Below, piece after piece: positions 1 to 11,493 of a DNA stretch of 64,000 nt. The DNA is from Klebsormidium nitens (taxonomy: Eukaryota > Streptophyta > Klebsormidiophyceae > Klebsormidiales > Klebsormidiaceae): NCBI GenBank assembly GCA_000708835.1, contig DF237188.1, positions 66,278-130,277 on the forward strand, written 5' to 3'. Under the pieces are notes generated by a model that was not told the DNA's origin, searched no databases, and saw only the letters and a list, made by a program, of their open reading frames with translations. The position numbers were made by a program, and so were the translations under genes. Each line of letters starts with the position of its first letter. Within the stretch, counting starts at the first letter, position 1.

Positions 1-84
1 CAGCAGTGGCAGGAGTGCCGATAGTCTTTCTACTGCCGCCAAGGAGCACGTCGGTTGCAGATCACATACACTCCAAGAGCTCAC

Positions 85-3000
85 CTGTTCCGGGCCAGGC
101 TCGCCCCCCTGCTTGATCTCTGTGTCGTTGTCCTGCTTTGATCTCGGCCAGCTCTTCCGTTGCCGGGCCTTTGCCGGTGCGCACATGAGCCGCATGTGGA
201 GGGCGTACAGCAGCGCGCCGCTGCCGAACGACGCACCGGGCTCCGCTCCCGAGCTGGCGGGGCCCGACGAGAGGACCTTCTGCCGGAGGAACGTCTGCAG
301 ACAGGAAAACACACGCTCAGCGGACTTCAGCTTATGTATATGTTTTCAACATTGTCCGACTGGAGAACATAGTTCGTCCCCAGTATGCAGCAGAGCACAT
401 GCTGATGGCACATTCTATAGGTTTGTTACTCGGTTGTTTCTTATACTTCAGCCTTCTTGATGCAAAGTCTGCACATGAGGATGGTTATATCCAATCACGG
501 AAGACACTGCCGAGTGTCCCAGCACTTCGAAGAGGTCACCGTACCTTAGTCCCATGCGGCATGTCTTGCAGGTCATAGCTGCAGACGAACGTGTGCACCG
601 GCGTCTGCTCCGGGTTGCTCAGAACCTGCGATAGACGAGAAGGGGTGAGAGACAGAAAGCGAAGTCGAGCCTCTGGTCTGGAAGTAAGTCTTTCCTGCTA
701 GCCAGATAGCAAACGACTTTGCTCGCCCCCTTGTAAGCCAACCGTACTTGAAAGGGGCCCATGCGATTGACGGACAGCTCACTTTCCCCTCCTTTACTAC
801 CATGACGGTGACCATGTCGCCGGTGCAGAAGAGGGCATCACTCGAATGCCCAAAGCCCCGGTACGTATCTTAGGCCTTTAAAAAGTGATGCACTACCAGA
901 TGTTCCATTGCTGCCGATGTGCGAGCGTCACACAACCCCCTCAAGCGCAAAAGCCGTTTGGCTGGATTGTTATCTGCCCTCCAGTGCTCAAAGCTGACAG
1001 CTGCCAAGCACCAGTAGAGCGGCCAACAAAGAGTCCGGTGCTCACCAGCTGCACCTTCCCATTGGGGGGCACCCTCAGCCTGGCGTGGTGGCCATGCCCG
1101 GTGTTGTCCTCTGTCCCGGCTGAGCTGTTCCTGCGCGGACTCGCTTTGCCTGGCGGCACTGCATGGAAGAAGAGTGCGTTTTCAGGTTCAGCGGCGCATC
1201 AAAAAGAGCCACTCTTTCCCGTTCTTAGAAGGGCCACTGTTCAAGTCGGGGCAGGAAAAGTATGTAGGCATGCTTTCCGTTTGCTACCTGCCTTGGGAGA
1301 CTACTTTCTGAGCGGCTGTGAGTATGCGTTGTGCGAAACTGTAAGACCGTCGCCATGGGATACGCACCACGCGGAGCACCAGCTAAAGGACACGCTGATC
1401 AAGCACCCTTCACCACCTTCCTCCTGAACGTGTCTTTCATTTGAAGCGTGACATTTTCAGATGGCCGAAGAAAATATGCACGAGGCACACCAGATGGGAA
1501 GTGAATTGTTGCGCAGTAGAGCGACGACGTTCCATCCACGCAGACCACTGAGAAGGGCAGCTTCTGGCGCTCGGGCGTCCACTCGCCGCCACTGACACTC
1601 AGGAGGGCCTGGAAGCCATCCAGGCGCTGTACAGCCCAATGGAGTGATGCCACGCGTTAGCTGGATAGCCCCTGACAGAAGTCCTTGGTTAGGGGTACAA
1701 GAGACAAGAACTGGACCAGTTTGAATGTCCGACAGAGGGCTTGAGTTGTTTGAAGCAGCATGGACAAAGCCAGCCAAAGTCAGCCCCGCATCTGAGGGCA
1801 GTGGCAGCTCGAACGATTTGCGGGCTTGCACGGTTTCTGCGCAGTTCTTCACCAAGCATGCTCCAGCACGAGTGGCCAATGCACAAGAGGATCATGCTTA
1901 CACTAAGAAAAAGACACGATCGTGATTTTCTGGTTTGACGGCAAAGGCGTTACCTGAAACGCTGGCGCGGCTCTCGTGATTCGGCCAGACAGGAGGGACT
2001 CCTCAAACGACCCGACCAGCGACCTCTTGAGCGATCCAAGCGATCCGGGCCCTGTATAGACCAACAAATACAACGGTGAGTTCTTCAGCACTGAGCTATC
2101 TAGCACAGACAAACCCCTCTCCGTTAAAACTTCCGTTCAAAATACATCGAGTAGTGAGAAGCTGCATCAGTCGACGCTGGGCTGGTTGACTGGGTCGGGT
2201 CGTACTTCCCAGGATGACCCTCCTACTTTTACGACTATGCAAAGAGGCGCTGGCTTACCAGGAGGTGTGCCCTTAGGAGGAAGCGACACCGCCTGCTCCA
2301 GCATGTGCCAGTCGCCCCCTTGTGGCGGCGTTATACCCCCCCGGAAAAGGTGCGCAGACTCAGCCCCAGCGACACGGTTCCGGAGGGGGCTCCCCTCTAC
2401 GGGCGACGGGTCTAGGTGTCGAGCCACGAGTTTCGAAGGTGAGACGCTCATAACCGGGCCCGGACGGTGCGGGTGTGCGTAGCCTTTCCACGGCGACTGC
2501 TCCCAAGGCCGATTCTCAAGCTCCGAGAATAAGAGCGCTCGTCGAGCGCCAGCGCGGGCATCTATCGGCGCGACCGGGGGCCGGCCAGCCGTCTTCAACG
2601 GGAATGTACAAGGCGGAGACACGTGGTGTGCTTCTCGCATGGAAGGAATGCCACTGCTGACCGTGCGGCTTAGCGACGTGACAGCCGCCAGGAGGGGGCT
2701 GCGGGGGCCGAGCGGGGACAGTGACATGGCCGCTCGCCGATGCACAGGCGACGCTGTGCTGGAGTAGCGAAAGAGGCTGGCGGGGGGGCTCAGGGGCTCG
2801 GGCCGGCCATTTGTGCTGGGCTCGTCGGAATCGTCCAACGGGACAGGGAGAGTTTCCTCAGTTTGGGGAGGGGGTGCAGGGATGGGGATGGGAATGGCGC
2901 GGCTGGCGGGAGGCTTGGGAGACACTGCAAGTGAAATAGGAAGTGCTCAGTAATCGGACTCAATCAGGAAAAGGCCGGCAAATTAAGCTACAGGGATCGT

Positions 3001-6000
3001 TTCTGCCGCTGGTACACATAATCGGCGAGATAAGCAGCTGCAAGCGCGTTGAGCACTCCAGTCTTTCCATGTCTGCACGATGAACCCTTGGGCAAGCATT
3101 CAGGGGCCCCCGAAGCACAAAGGAGCGGTTTGAGAGTGTTATGAGATGCCAAGCGTGCATGAAAAGTCCCATAGAATGTTCCAAACGGTTGCATCAAGAA
3201 AATTCTCGATGCGTCAAGCTTTTGCAACAGTCTTTCTGCTTCGACAAGCTGACTGAGAGGATAAAGCAGATACCGGAGCTGGCCAAAGACACTTGACCTA
3301 AAATCTGAGGAATCAACGTTCTTGGTAGAATGACCAACCAGAAGTTCGCTTCTTCCTCTGCGAAGGGGAGCGCCGCAGAGATTGGGGAGCCGGAGATGGA
3401 GAAGAGCTGCAAGAACGACAGGCAAGGATTTCAATTGCGGGATATCTTGCGCCGTGTATGTTGGTAAAGACATTGGCAATATGAAGGCAATCAGAAAGAC
3501 CCTAAATCAAGATACTTGTTCGAAAAATTGCAGGATAGATTTCGCAAATGTGAGAAAGCTTCAATCATTGAATAGTAGGAACCAAAACAGAAATAGGCTT
3601 GTCACTTCTTCTTCCAAGGCTCTAGCTCTGACAAGTCGCCAGGACTGCTTGAAAGTACAGCAACGAAGCATATGCAAGCTCCTCTAAAAGGGACTTCCGA
3701 CACCAGAGCCTACATATGATCCACAGAAAGCAAAGAGATATTTGTACCTCTCAGACTCCTCCTGAGAAGTGCTGTCGTTGTCTAGGTTCAGGTCGTCTGA
3801 TCCAGCACCGTCAAGGTCGATCACGGGAATAGACTGCCAGTCCGTCAGCATCCTCTGCAGGGGCGACAGAGGGTTCCGTTCCCCAACCACTGGTCTCCCC
3901 TCCTCGGCGAAACCCTTTCTTTCCGGTCTGCTCTCGTGCCTCTTGCTGTTCTCGTCACCAAAGGGGCTACTAGGCAAGCTGCCTTTCACTGGACGGCTAG
4001 TCGCACTTTGCAGGGGGCCAGTACTTGGCAGCTTCGGCTGACCCAAGGAGAATGATGATGCGGCCGGGTGGTGCCTACAATTGGACAGGTCTACCGTCTG
4101 CTTCTCAGCCACTGGAGAGGGGCGCTCAGAAGTCTTGAAGCCGATAACTACAGAAGACGGCCGGGGGGTGCTTGATTGCAGGGCGGGTTCAGCTGGCTTC
4201 TGAAAGGAAGTTGCCCGCGGAACTCCTGTGCCTCTGCGTGCACTGCTGTCCATGTTGGTGCCCTGGCTGATGGATGAAGCCTCTGGTGCGGCCGCTACCT
4301 TGGCTGCAGGACTGCTCTTGGGAACGGTCGACATGGATTCAACAGAGACAAGTAGGACGCCACAGGCTAGGGAGACGGGAGCAAAAGTGAACTCATTCGG
4401 TTGCCCTGCATGAGAAAATGCCAGGATTATAATTGCATCATAGGCCACTATTGAAACATGAGCGGACACCAAAAATGGCTTATTCAAGTATCAACAACAT
4501 TGTCGACAAAGTTGTTTGCAGTGGAAGCACAGAAGGGAGGTTTATTTTGTTTCACAAAAGTCATACACTGCAAACATGCAATACATGGAGAGCGCAAAGA
4601 AACAAAGTTGCAGTTCCACTTAATGGTTTGAAAGAGGCAATTGCTGCTAGAAGGAGGTTCTGAAAGGGTGAGGAAAGAGTTACTTGCCAGGGAATGCTCG
4701 AAGGAAGGAAGTCTTCGGTCCATGGTATGCCTGGTACAGCAGGTTGCCTGTCTCAGACCGCTCTTTGCGGCCCCACATCCTTCCAGGAGCAGGCAGCAGC
4801 CGAACGCAGCTGTAAACAGACCGCAACAGACACGCCACCCCAAGGCTTTCCTGGCTGGCAGCCAGAACGCCTTCGCTGTCAGAATCTTCAGCAGCCAGGA
4901 ATGCTGCCCCTTCAACTGTGCGCTCACGTAAACAGCATTCGTCTGGGCGCATGTGGCGGTGGTGCAATTCGGCGTTTGTCTGCGGCAGCTCTTGTATCAG
5001 TCCAACTTGACTCCCGCACGATGAAACTTCCTCTCTTGCGATGTTCTCTTCTCGGCCACTGTGGCCGACGCTACTTTCAGAAGGGGACGGTTGAAAGGAA
5101 ACCCTCCATCTCTCCAGAAGCAACTTCACTCCTGGTTTCTCATCTTCCTGCTCTTTGTAGAAATCCAGATGAACCATTTGCTTGATTGCTCGTGTGGCTG
5201 ACACTGCCTCCTTCAGCAAAGGCTCGAGTCCCTGCTGGAGGCTGTTGTAACAGTCAATCTCAAGAAGACACTGCAACCAAGTGGGAGAAAGTCATCAGGA
5301 TTGCAACCAATGCCATCGTCGGTCAACCGAGGATTAGGCTAGCCAATGCGCTTGATTGTGTGGGTTTCCATTCACATTGCATTTTCCAGAACAATCATGC
5401 TGGACAATAGGCTAACATCTGGCTAAAGCAATGCCTCAGCTGGACGAGAATGTTCGATTTCCACTGCACATCGAATCAACCATCACACAACAATGTGTAA
5501 GGTATGATGCAAATCTGATGCTCAAAGTGGTCAAACATGTACGTACCGTCTTGCTTGTGCAACTTGTTTCATGAGTTGGAACAAAGTGCAGCCTACTCTG
5601 GATAATCTGCATAAAAAGGTAAAACGCACTGTCAAGCAAAAATGCCTTGATGCTGTTCAAGAAATCCAAGTCTAGGGCTCTGCACGCCTTCTCTTGACTC
5701 ATTCCGCTGCCTCTGCCTTAGCTTGCACGTGCAACTATTGCAGGGGCCTTTCGTAAAGTACTTCTCACAGCATTGCAGGTCTTTGCCCATCGATTTACAT
5801 CAAGCAGTATTTAGACAAGCACAACAAGTCCTCAGCATTCCTTAAAGTTTTATACACTGCTTCTTGAAACAAGGATGTCTCACCACTTGAAACAGCTTGC
5901 TCAAGACTTCGTGCAATGGCTCCTTGGTCTCATTGTGCCCAACGGAGCGGTGGCTCAGTGCAGTGTCCTTCAGCAGTCCGTACGTGCAGGGGCCTCTTTC

Positions 6001-6174
6001 TTTCCTCAACAAGGTTTCGCTGGAAGAGATTTTGGACGCAGGACCTTTTGCTTGCTTGTCTGACCATGTACTCTTATGAATCTCTCGCTGTCTGAGCTTG
6101 AGCTGCTGAATAACAACCTGTTCGCTGTCATCCTCCTCCTCAACATCGTTTGGACCTATTATCGAGCCCGCCAT
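85..6174 (-). CDS. Atos/FAM214-like protein, 3' end off the window
   Basis: Multi-exon gene read right to left from ATG 6174. Exons I can place: 6174-5884, about 5706-5547, 5270-4684, about 4400-3748, 3406-3339, 2924-2259, 2051-1954, 1626-1491, 1158-1046, 625-545 and 294-85. From 3748 downward all phases agree. Conserved blocks mark the family. [14 protein letters not shown] (exon 2051-1954) and [16 protein letters not shown] (1626-1491) match the DUF4210 region. [12 protein letters not shown] joined to [19 protein letters not shown], then DMPHGTK-TFLRQK, matches the C-terminal 'chromosome segregation during meiosis' domain. SLSPLGPR in exon 2924-2259 is also a motif of plant homologues. The middle is long, Ser/Pro-rich and probably disordered. 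The N-terminal exons contain [10 protein letters not shown], like the N-terminal block of FAM214 proteins. The last conserved strands lie beyond base 1. Animal Atos is a nuclear transcription regulator; the plant role is unknown to me. The C-terminal identity is solid; the first four exons and their junctions are less certain. Confidence 0.8.
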
Positions 6175-6585
6175 TTGACCGACCTGATTGTTCTACATCA
6201 AATCATGCTCAAGGATGAAGATGGGCAGGCAGGAAGTCGTGACTCGCAAACAAGAGTGAGCCTAACGGTATGAGTGACCATATCTGCGTTCCTTTCACCA
6301 TTTCCTCCACAATCGAGCAGGACACAAGGACATTCCCCCATAGGGTGGAGACCAGGATGGAAGCCTCAAGGCTCGAACCACCTGCCTGCTCCCGGTGACG
6401 ACCACCATGCGGGCGACCACCTTGCGGGCCCCGCGACTTATGACCCCTGCTTTCACTGTCAGTGTCAGCGTGCTGTGTACATGCAATAGGTAATCAATTG
6501 CGTGTTCAAGTGCTCCGCTCAGGTTCGTCTGAGCTGGCCACCGTTTTACCCCTCCCCCCCTCCTCGACTCCGAGCCGGGTCAGCT

Positions 6586-6603
6586 CGATCTCGATCGAGA
6601 TCG
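6586..6603. repeat. 18-bp perfect palindrome
   Basis: CGATCTCGATCGAGATCG reads identically on both strands. It lies about 410 bp upstream of the Atos-like ATG and 1.06 kb upstream of PsbP. It could be a dimeric transcription-factor site or a chance product of the local GATC-rich sequence. Function is not known. Confidence 0.5.
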
Positions 6604-7187
6604 CCGTCGGCGTGCATACGCATGAGGAAATACCGACATAGGTATTCAACATTTGTTAGATAGCCTATAGGTACCTAGCTCTTCCTTAAACCTGGTCCAG
6701 ACTTGGATCCAGACGCCAGGAACTAAAACTTTCTCAGGTCAAAATCACATTCTAGCTAATAATATTGCAAATATTTTGTCATAATAGATCAAGGCCTTCA
6801 TAATAATTCCATCATTTTCTCGAAGATAAGTGGGCACCATGCAGATAAGTGAATGCAAATCATTGATTTGGGGGGGGTGCCCGTCACAACCAGCCATGAC
6901 CTCTATGGAGAGAGATGAACACGTGGCACTGCAGTGGGGGGCAAATGAAGGCCAGAGGATATTGATGGTACGCTCGTCGGTGCCTACAAATTTTGATCTT
7001 TGCGCGCGTATATGTCTTGAACAGACCGCGCGCGAAATTTGTTGTGCATGTTCAATGCGGGCGGCTGGCCGAGCGCGGCTTTTGAAGTTTCACAAAATCC
7101 AAACCCCAAGCCTTGAGTCAGGCCTTCCAGAAGCTGACGTGGAACTCGCAGTCTTGAAAAGTGCTCTGAGACAGGATCTTTTGAACG

Positions 7188-7221
7188 CACGTGATTGGTT
7201 AGAAGGTCTGAAGTGGCCAAT
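7188..7221 (+). promoter_or_regulatory. G-box flanked by CCAAT boxes upstream of PsbP
   Basis: CACGTG at 7188-7193 is followed immediately by ATTGG (inverted CCAAT) at 7194-7198, and CCAAT occurs again at 7217-7221. A second G-box, CACGTGGC, lies at 6920-6927. G-box and CCAAT elements are common in promoters of nuclear photosynthesis genes. Assigning them to PsbP is inference from position, about 440-470 bp upstream of its ATG. Confidence 0.3.
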
Positions 7222-7659
7222 CGGGTGTTGCAGAAGTCTATCTGGTGAATCTTTTGTGGCCACCAAGTTGCGGGCCTCTACGAGTCCAGGCTTTGCTTGT
7301 TGCTGCAATGGCGAGGTGTGAAATGTTTTACTTCCTGGGCTAATAGGTTCCAAGTACCTATACCGCCAGGATAGTCCGGCTGCTCGGGGCAACGAAAAAG
7401 TGCTGATTTACATTACAAGTTATGCTGACAATACCAGTAGCGATTGCCAGAAGAGCCAAAAGACACCTGGAGGCTGAAGTCTTCTCGGCACATGTGCTCT
7501 CACGAGTGCTCGCAAGAGCCCCGTAGGCTTTTCAGCTTTCATTGTGAAGGAGCAAGGAAGCACGACCAGAGCTACCATAGACGCAGGGAGAAATCAAGAA
7601 GCAGAGCCACCTGAGTTTAAGAGTTTAGTTTCCAACACTGTTGCTTTCAGGCACAGGAA

Positions 7660-10104
7660 ATGGCTCAGGCTATCTGCGCTTCGTCCACCGTTGCAAAGAC
7701 ATTTGCAGGCGCGGTGAGTTTTATGCACAGAAAAGTCAATCGCATACGTCTAGCATTCATCATGTATTTGAAGAAAATGCTGCTTTTAACTCGTGTGGAA
7801 AGTTTGTCAGAGTTTTGCTGTACTATATCAGAGTAGGCATTTTCGTTGCATAATGCAGCAACTTTCCCCGCTTTATCCTTTTGTCCTGTTCACTTGGATA
7901 TGAATCCGGACTTTTGCACATACTTATGTCTTTTTATGTTTGTAGTTTTGCCTGCCTCGCTTTTCAAGGTTCTTCTCTGTTGTCCTTTAGTGCTTTTCTT
8001 GAGCAATTGCCATTTAATCAGTTCTTAGAACAGGGTGATTCTTACACAACCTCTTGAAAATGACAAGGACTGAAAAACGCCCGACTCCAAGGTTAGGGTT
8101 CCGGAATTTCAGTTGCATCCTCTTGTCCGCTTGTTAGAGCTGAGTCAATAAATCTATGTATCTGGTTACACAATGGACCACAAGTAACAGGTTCTGTAAA
8201 GCTCATTAGGTGTCTAAGTAGATTTGCACAAAAGAGTTGACCATGCCCATATTGGGGCACCTTGAAAAATCCTTCTTCTTAAGCAATGCATTTAACGGAA
8301 ACTACCTTACAACAGGTTCACTGCAGCATTGCTGCATTCTCCCAATTATGCCACATACTTTTGCAAGAATGCATGAGTTTTGTCCTGGTTCTGCCCCTTC
8401 CATTGGACAGAGTCTGTCTTTGCAATGAGAAGTCCTTGCCAGGCAGGCAATGGCCCAGCGTTCATGTTTCATGTCAACTGCATAGAACACACTCTATTTG
8501 TCTGCTAGACTCCTTACTGACCCCTCCAACTCCCCTCTTCTCAACGGCAGGCCAGCCTGCAGTCTTCTCGCAGCAATGCGGGAACCTCCCTCGCCCTCCC
8601 CTCCAAGGTCGTCAGCAAGAGCAGGGTGATCTGCTCCGCTGAGAGCAAGCCTGTGCAGGCCTCCAGGAGAGCAGCACTCGCCGGTCTCTTGGCTGGCGTG
8701 GCCGCTGTGACCCTGCACGAGGAGCCTGCGCTTGCAGCATACGGACAGTCTGCCAACATCTTTGCAGAGGCAAAGAAGGACACAGGTAAGTGACCAAGGG
8801 CGCTGCGAGCTACTGCACAAAATATGCGTGGCCGCATAGTATGTTTTGTGGCTCTGCACACAGTCCATGTTAAGTGCTTCTTTCAAACCAGGCTTGTTAG
8901 TTCATTCCCCTATGTAAGGCAGATTGATCCTACTCTTTAAAGGTTGCTTGGGACCAAGCGAGCCTGGGTCTGTTCGAAAGACCTTGTTCTGCCTTTAGTC
9001 ATTCTTTGATTCGACCAATCCTTACGCATCTTCCTCTTGTGCAGACTACATCCCTTACAAGGGTGACGGGTTCACTGTGGCCGTACCCTCAAAATGGAAC
9101 CCCTCCAAGGAGACCGAGTTCCCCAACACAGTCCTGAGGTACGAATAACTTACAGGGGGATCCCTGGGCAATCCTACTCATGACCAGGCATAGATACTTC
9201 TGCAGATTTTGTGTAGAGGCCCGTGCCCATTCTACTTGGCAATTTGATATTTTCTGCCTATACATTACAACCAGCATTGTGGATTTGGCATACCTATTGT
9301 CCAATTTGCAGTTGTGCCGCCTCTCTCAACCTCTTCAGTGCCCAGAGAAAGAGTGTTTGTGTATTGCGGGGATGTCTCAAGTCAAATCGCGTGTGCTGTG
9401 CGTGCAGGTATGAAGACAACTTCGATGCCCTCTCTCACATGGTGGTCATCAAGGCGCCTGCTGGCGGCAAGTCCAGCATCGATGCCTTCGGATCCAAGGA
9501 GGCCTTCCTGGAGAGCATCTCATACCTGCTGGGCAAGCAAGCGTATGCAGGAAAGACGCAGTCGGAGGGAGGGTTTGACGCTAACAAGGTGTCGTCCGCC
9601 AACATTCTGGACGCAGGCGAAGTCACCAGCAACGGCAAGAAGTACTACAAGTACGAGGTGTTGACAAGATCAGGTGCCGCTCTTCGCCCTTGCAAATGCC
9701 TCTCAGCAATCTTCAGACAATCAGGCGTGTTCGTCTTATTTCTTGTTACTTTTTATGGAACTTCAGTTTTCTGTCGGCCACAATTTTGAAGGATTACGTA
9801 AGTTGTTGGCCACAATGAGTTGTCTGTACATACGCTGTAGTAGGGCAACAGTTCGCAAGATGCTGACCATGTACAAAGTTGTTTGGTTTGCCTCTTGGCT
9901 TGTTTTCCACTGCAAAGTACCCTGATGGATCCTGGGTACTATGGTGCAGCTGACGGCAACGAGGGAGGCCGGCACCAGCTTGTAGTGGCGACCGTTAGCA
10001 ACGGGACTTTGTATCTGATGAAGGCTCAGGCTGGAGACAAGCGCTGGTTCAAGGGGACGGAGAAGCTCGTCAGGAATGCCATCGATTCATTCCAAGTTGC
10101 ATAG
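7660..10104 (+). CDS. PSBP: PsbP, 23-kDa extrinsic protein of photosystem II
   Basis: Five exons: 7660-7713, 8551-8785, 9045-9138, 9408-9673 and 9950-10104. All have GT-AG junctions and agree in phase, giving 267 aa. Residues 1 to about 48 form a Ser/Ala-rich chloroplast transit peptide starting [11 protein letters not shown] twin-arginine lumen-targeting signal follows: [12 protein letters not shown] at about 56-67, cleaved after PALA at residue 80. The mature protein from AYGQSANIF is 187 aa, the usual PsbP length. Family hallmarks include the [32 protein letters not shown] and [12 protein letters not shown] blocks. It binds the lumenal side of photosystem II and helps retain Ca2+ and Cl- at the oxygen-evolving cluster. 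The Tat signal means it should cross the thylakoid membrane folded. No key block is missing. Confidence 0.97.
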
Positions 10105-11493
10105 GTTGTCATGTTGAAGGGAGGGTCTCGAGCGTGGGAGCATTCTCAGTGGGCCATGCAAATAAGTGTAAGATGCGAGTTTTCCGTCTCCTCCGGTCAA
10201 GGAGAGGGTCCGAGCTCACCGAGTGTCACACGATTGGTACCATATAGATGCTGTAGGCATGCAGTCTACGTGCCCGCCAGCAGCGTGTGTTGTAGATCTA
10301 GGACTGTGTTTGCACAACCGGATATAGGACGTCAACGGAAGCCACTCCGAACCCAGGGTATGCCCAGTCTTGGTACCATAGCAGCTGGAGGGTTTGTATA
10401 AATTGGAATTTGAGTGAGTTGTGTTTGCTAGGGCACCAATGGTTGTTGGGCATCATCCTGAACTCTTCGATTGACAGCAGTGTTTCGTTGTGCAATCACT
10501 TACTGAATTGATTTCGCCCTACTCAAACTTGTTTCGATCTGCCATCGTCACTACTTTCTTCAAGTCGAGGGATGGCGTTTATTGACTCCAACATTCTCGC
10601 AATCCTGAAAAGATCTGCGAAACACATAAAACTGTATCATTTTAAAATGGGCCCGTACTTTGCTCGAATTACGCATGTTCTGAGCTTTTCGTAATCTGCA
10701 TATTGCTAAATATCGTTTCGCGGATTGAATTAAATTGATGACTTCGGCACTGAAATTTTTGATAAGCATGATATCCAGTCTCCGATAAATATGTCAAACG
10801 GCCATAGGCATGCCAGTGAACATATGTGCGCCCATGGCATGGTGTCAAAACATGTGTGCAAGGGCGTCCGGAACTCCGAAAATCGGCCCTCGTTGGGGGG
10901 GGGCTGGTGGCCGGTTGGGGCAACATCTAGGGGCCAATATTTACCCCTAGGTAAAATGGTGCATTGAGAGAAGGAGGGGGGGCTGGTGGCCGGTTTTCTT
11001 TTCGGAGCTCCGGACGCCCGTGCACACATGTTAATTTTGACACGATGCCCATCATTCGAATGAAGAATCATGCAATGATTCAATACTATATTCATTTCCA
11101 TGCACCACTCAAGTCTTGAACTGAAAAACAAAGGCCGGCGCCTGTTGACGTGGGCCGCCCCATGTGGGTCATGTGTTGACAAGAAAGCATGATTTAACAC
11201 CATACCATTGGTATAGATTGCACCTCATGCTTGCATGCTAAGGGACCTACCTTGATGCAAGCCATGCTGATACGGTAACGATCTTATAGAATCCTCTTAA
11301 CAGATCCGATGCAGCGTATGAGTCAACATGACAGCATCAAGAATACAAGTGACAAGTACAACATGCTACAGCTCTATCTATTGCCCCAATCTAGCTTGCG
11401 CACTTCGAAGCTTCTCGTAAGTACTAGCGCTGATGTGAGGCTCAGGCATCCTATGCAAGCAAGCGAACTGTCTGCAGGTCCTACTGGCAAGTC
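10105..11493. other. Intergenic region between convergent PsbP and exportin-2
   Basis: The region should hold the 3' UTRs and polyadenylation sites of both genes, which converge here. The only structure I can support is the foldback element at 10836-11049. The remaining sequence is AT-rich with no convincing coding exon. Confidence 0.6.
10836..11049. repeat. Foldback (MITE-like) element with 47-51 bp inverted arms
   Basis: The left arm at 10836-10882 and the right arm at 10999-11049 are reverse complements. They differ by only about three mismatches and one 4-base gap. The 116-bp centre has a direct repeat, G7CTGGTGGCCGGTT, at 10897-10916 and 10976-10995. It also has a small hairpin with arms CTAGGGG at 10927-10933 and CCCCTAG at 10944-10950. 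CAT flanks both outer ends and could be a 3-bp target duplication. It has no coding capacity. It is most likely a non-autonomous DNA element; a hairpin RNA source is possible. Confidence 0.75.

Larger units (their letters stand above)
6175..7659. promoter_or_regulatory. Divergent intergenic region between the Atos-like gene and PsbP
   Basis: About 1.5 kb separates the two start codons, which point away from each other, so both promoters should lie here. I see a pyrimidine/purine-rich stretch near 6550-6565, a perfect palindrome at 6586-6603, AT-rich sequence at 6745-6830, and G-box and CCAAT motifs nearer PsbP. A TTGCTTTCAG tract ends at 7650, ten bases before the PsbP ATG, and could be the acceptor of a 5' UTR intron. 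A 163-codon open frame at 6830-7321 has no protein-like features and I do not call it a gene. Confidence 0.5.

Noticed and set aside
785..840. Segment reading [15 protein letters not shown] on the minus strand, looking like an Atos exon
   Set aside because: The flanking exons 1158-1046 and 625-545 already join in phase and give the conserved [14 protein letters not shown] block, so this lies in the intron.
4684..5270. ATG13 (autophagy) as identity for the left-hand minus-strand gene, from [10 protein letters not shown]
   Set aside because: Downstream exons of the same gene clearly carry the Atos/FAM214 domains, and that family has a similar ERW block.
6830..7321. 163-codon plus-strand frame upstream of PsbP
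   Set aside because: No domain, many Cys and Arg without pattern, and it lies where the PsbP promoter should be.
8085..8100. GGTTAGGGTT, telomere-like
   Set aside because: A single copy inside a PsbP intron; chance.
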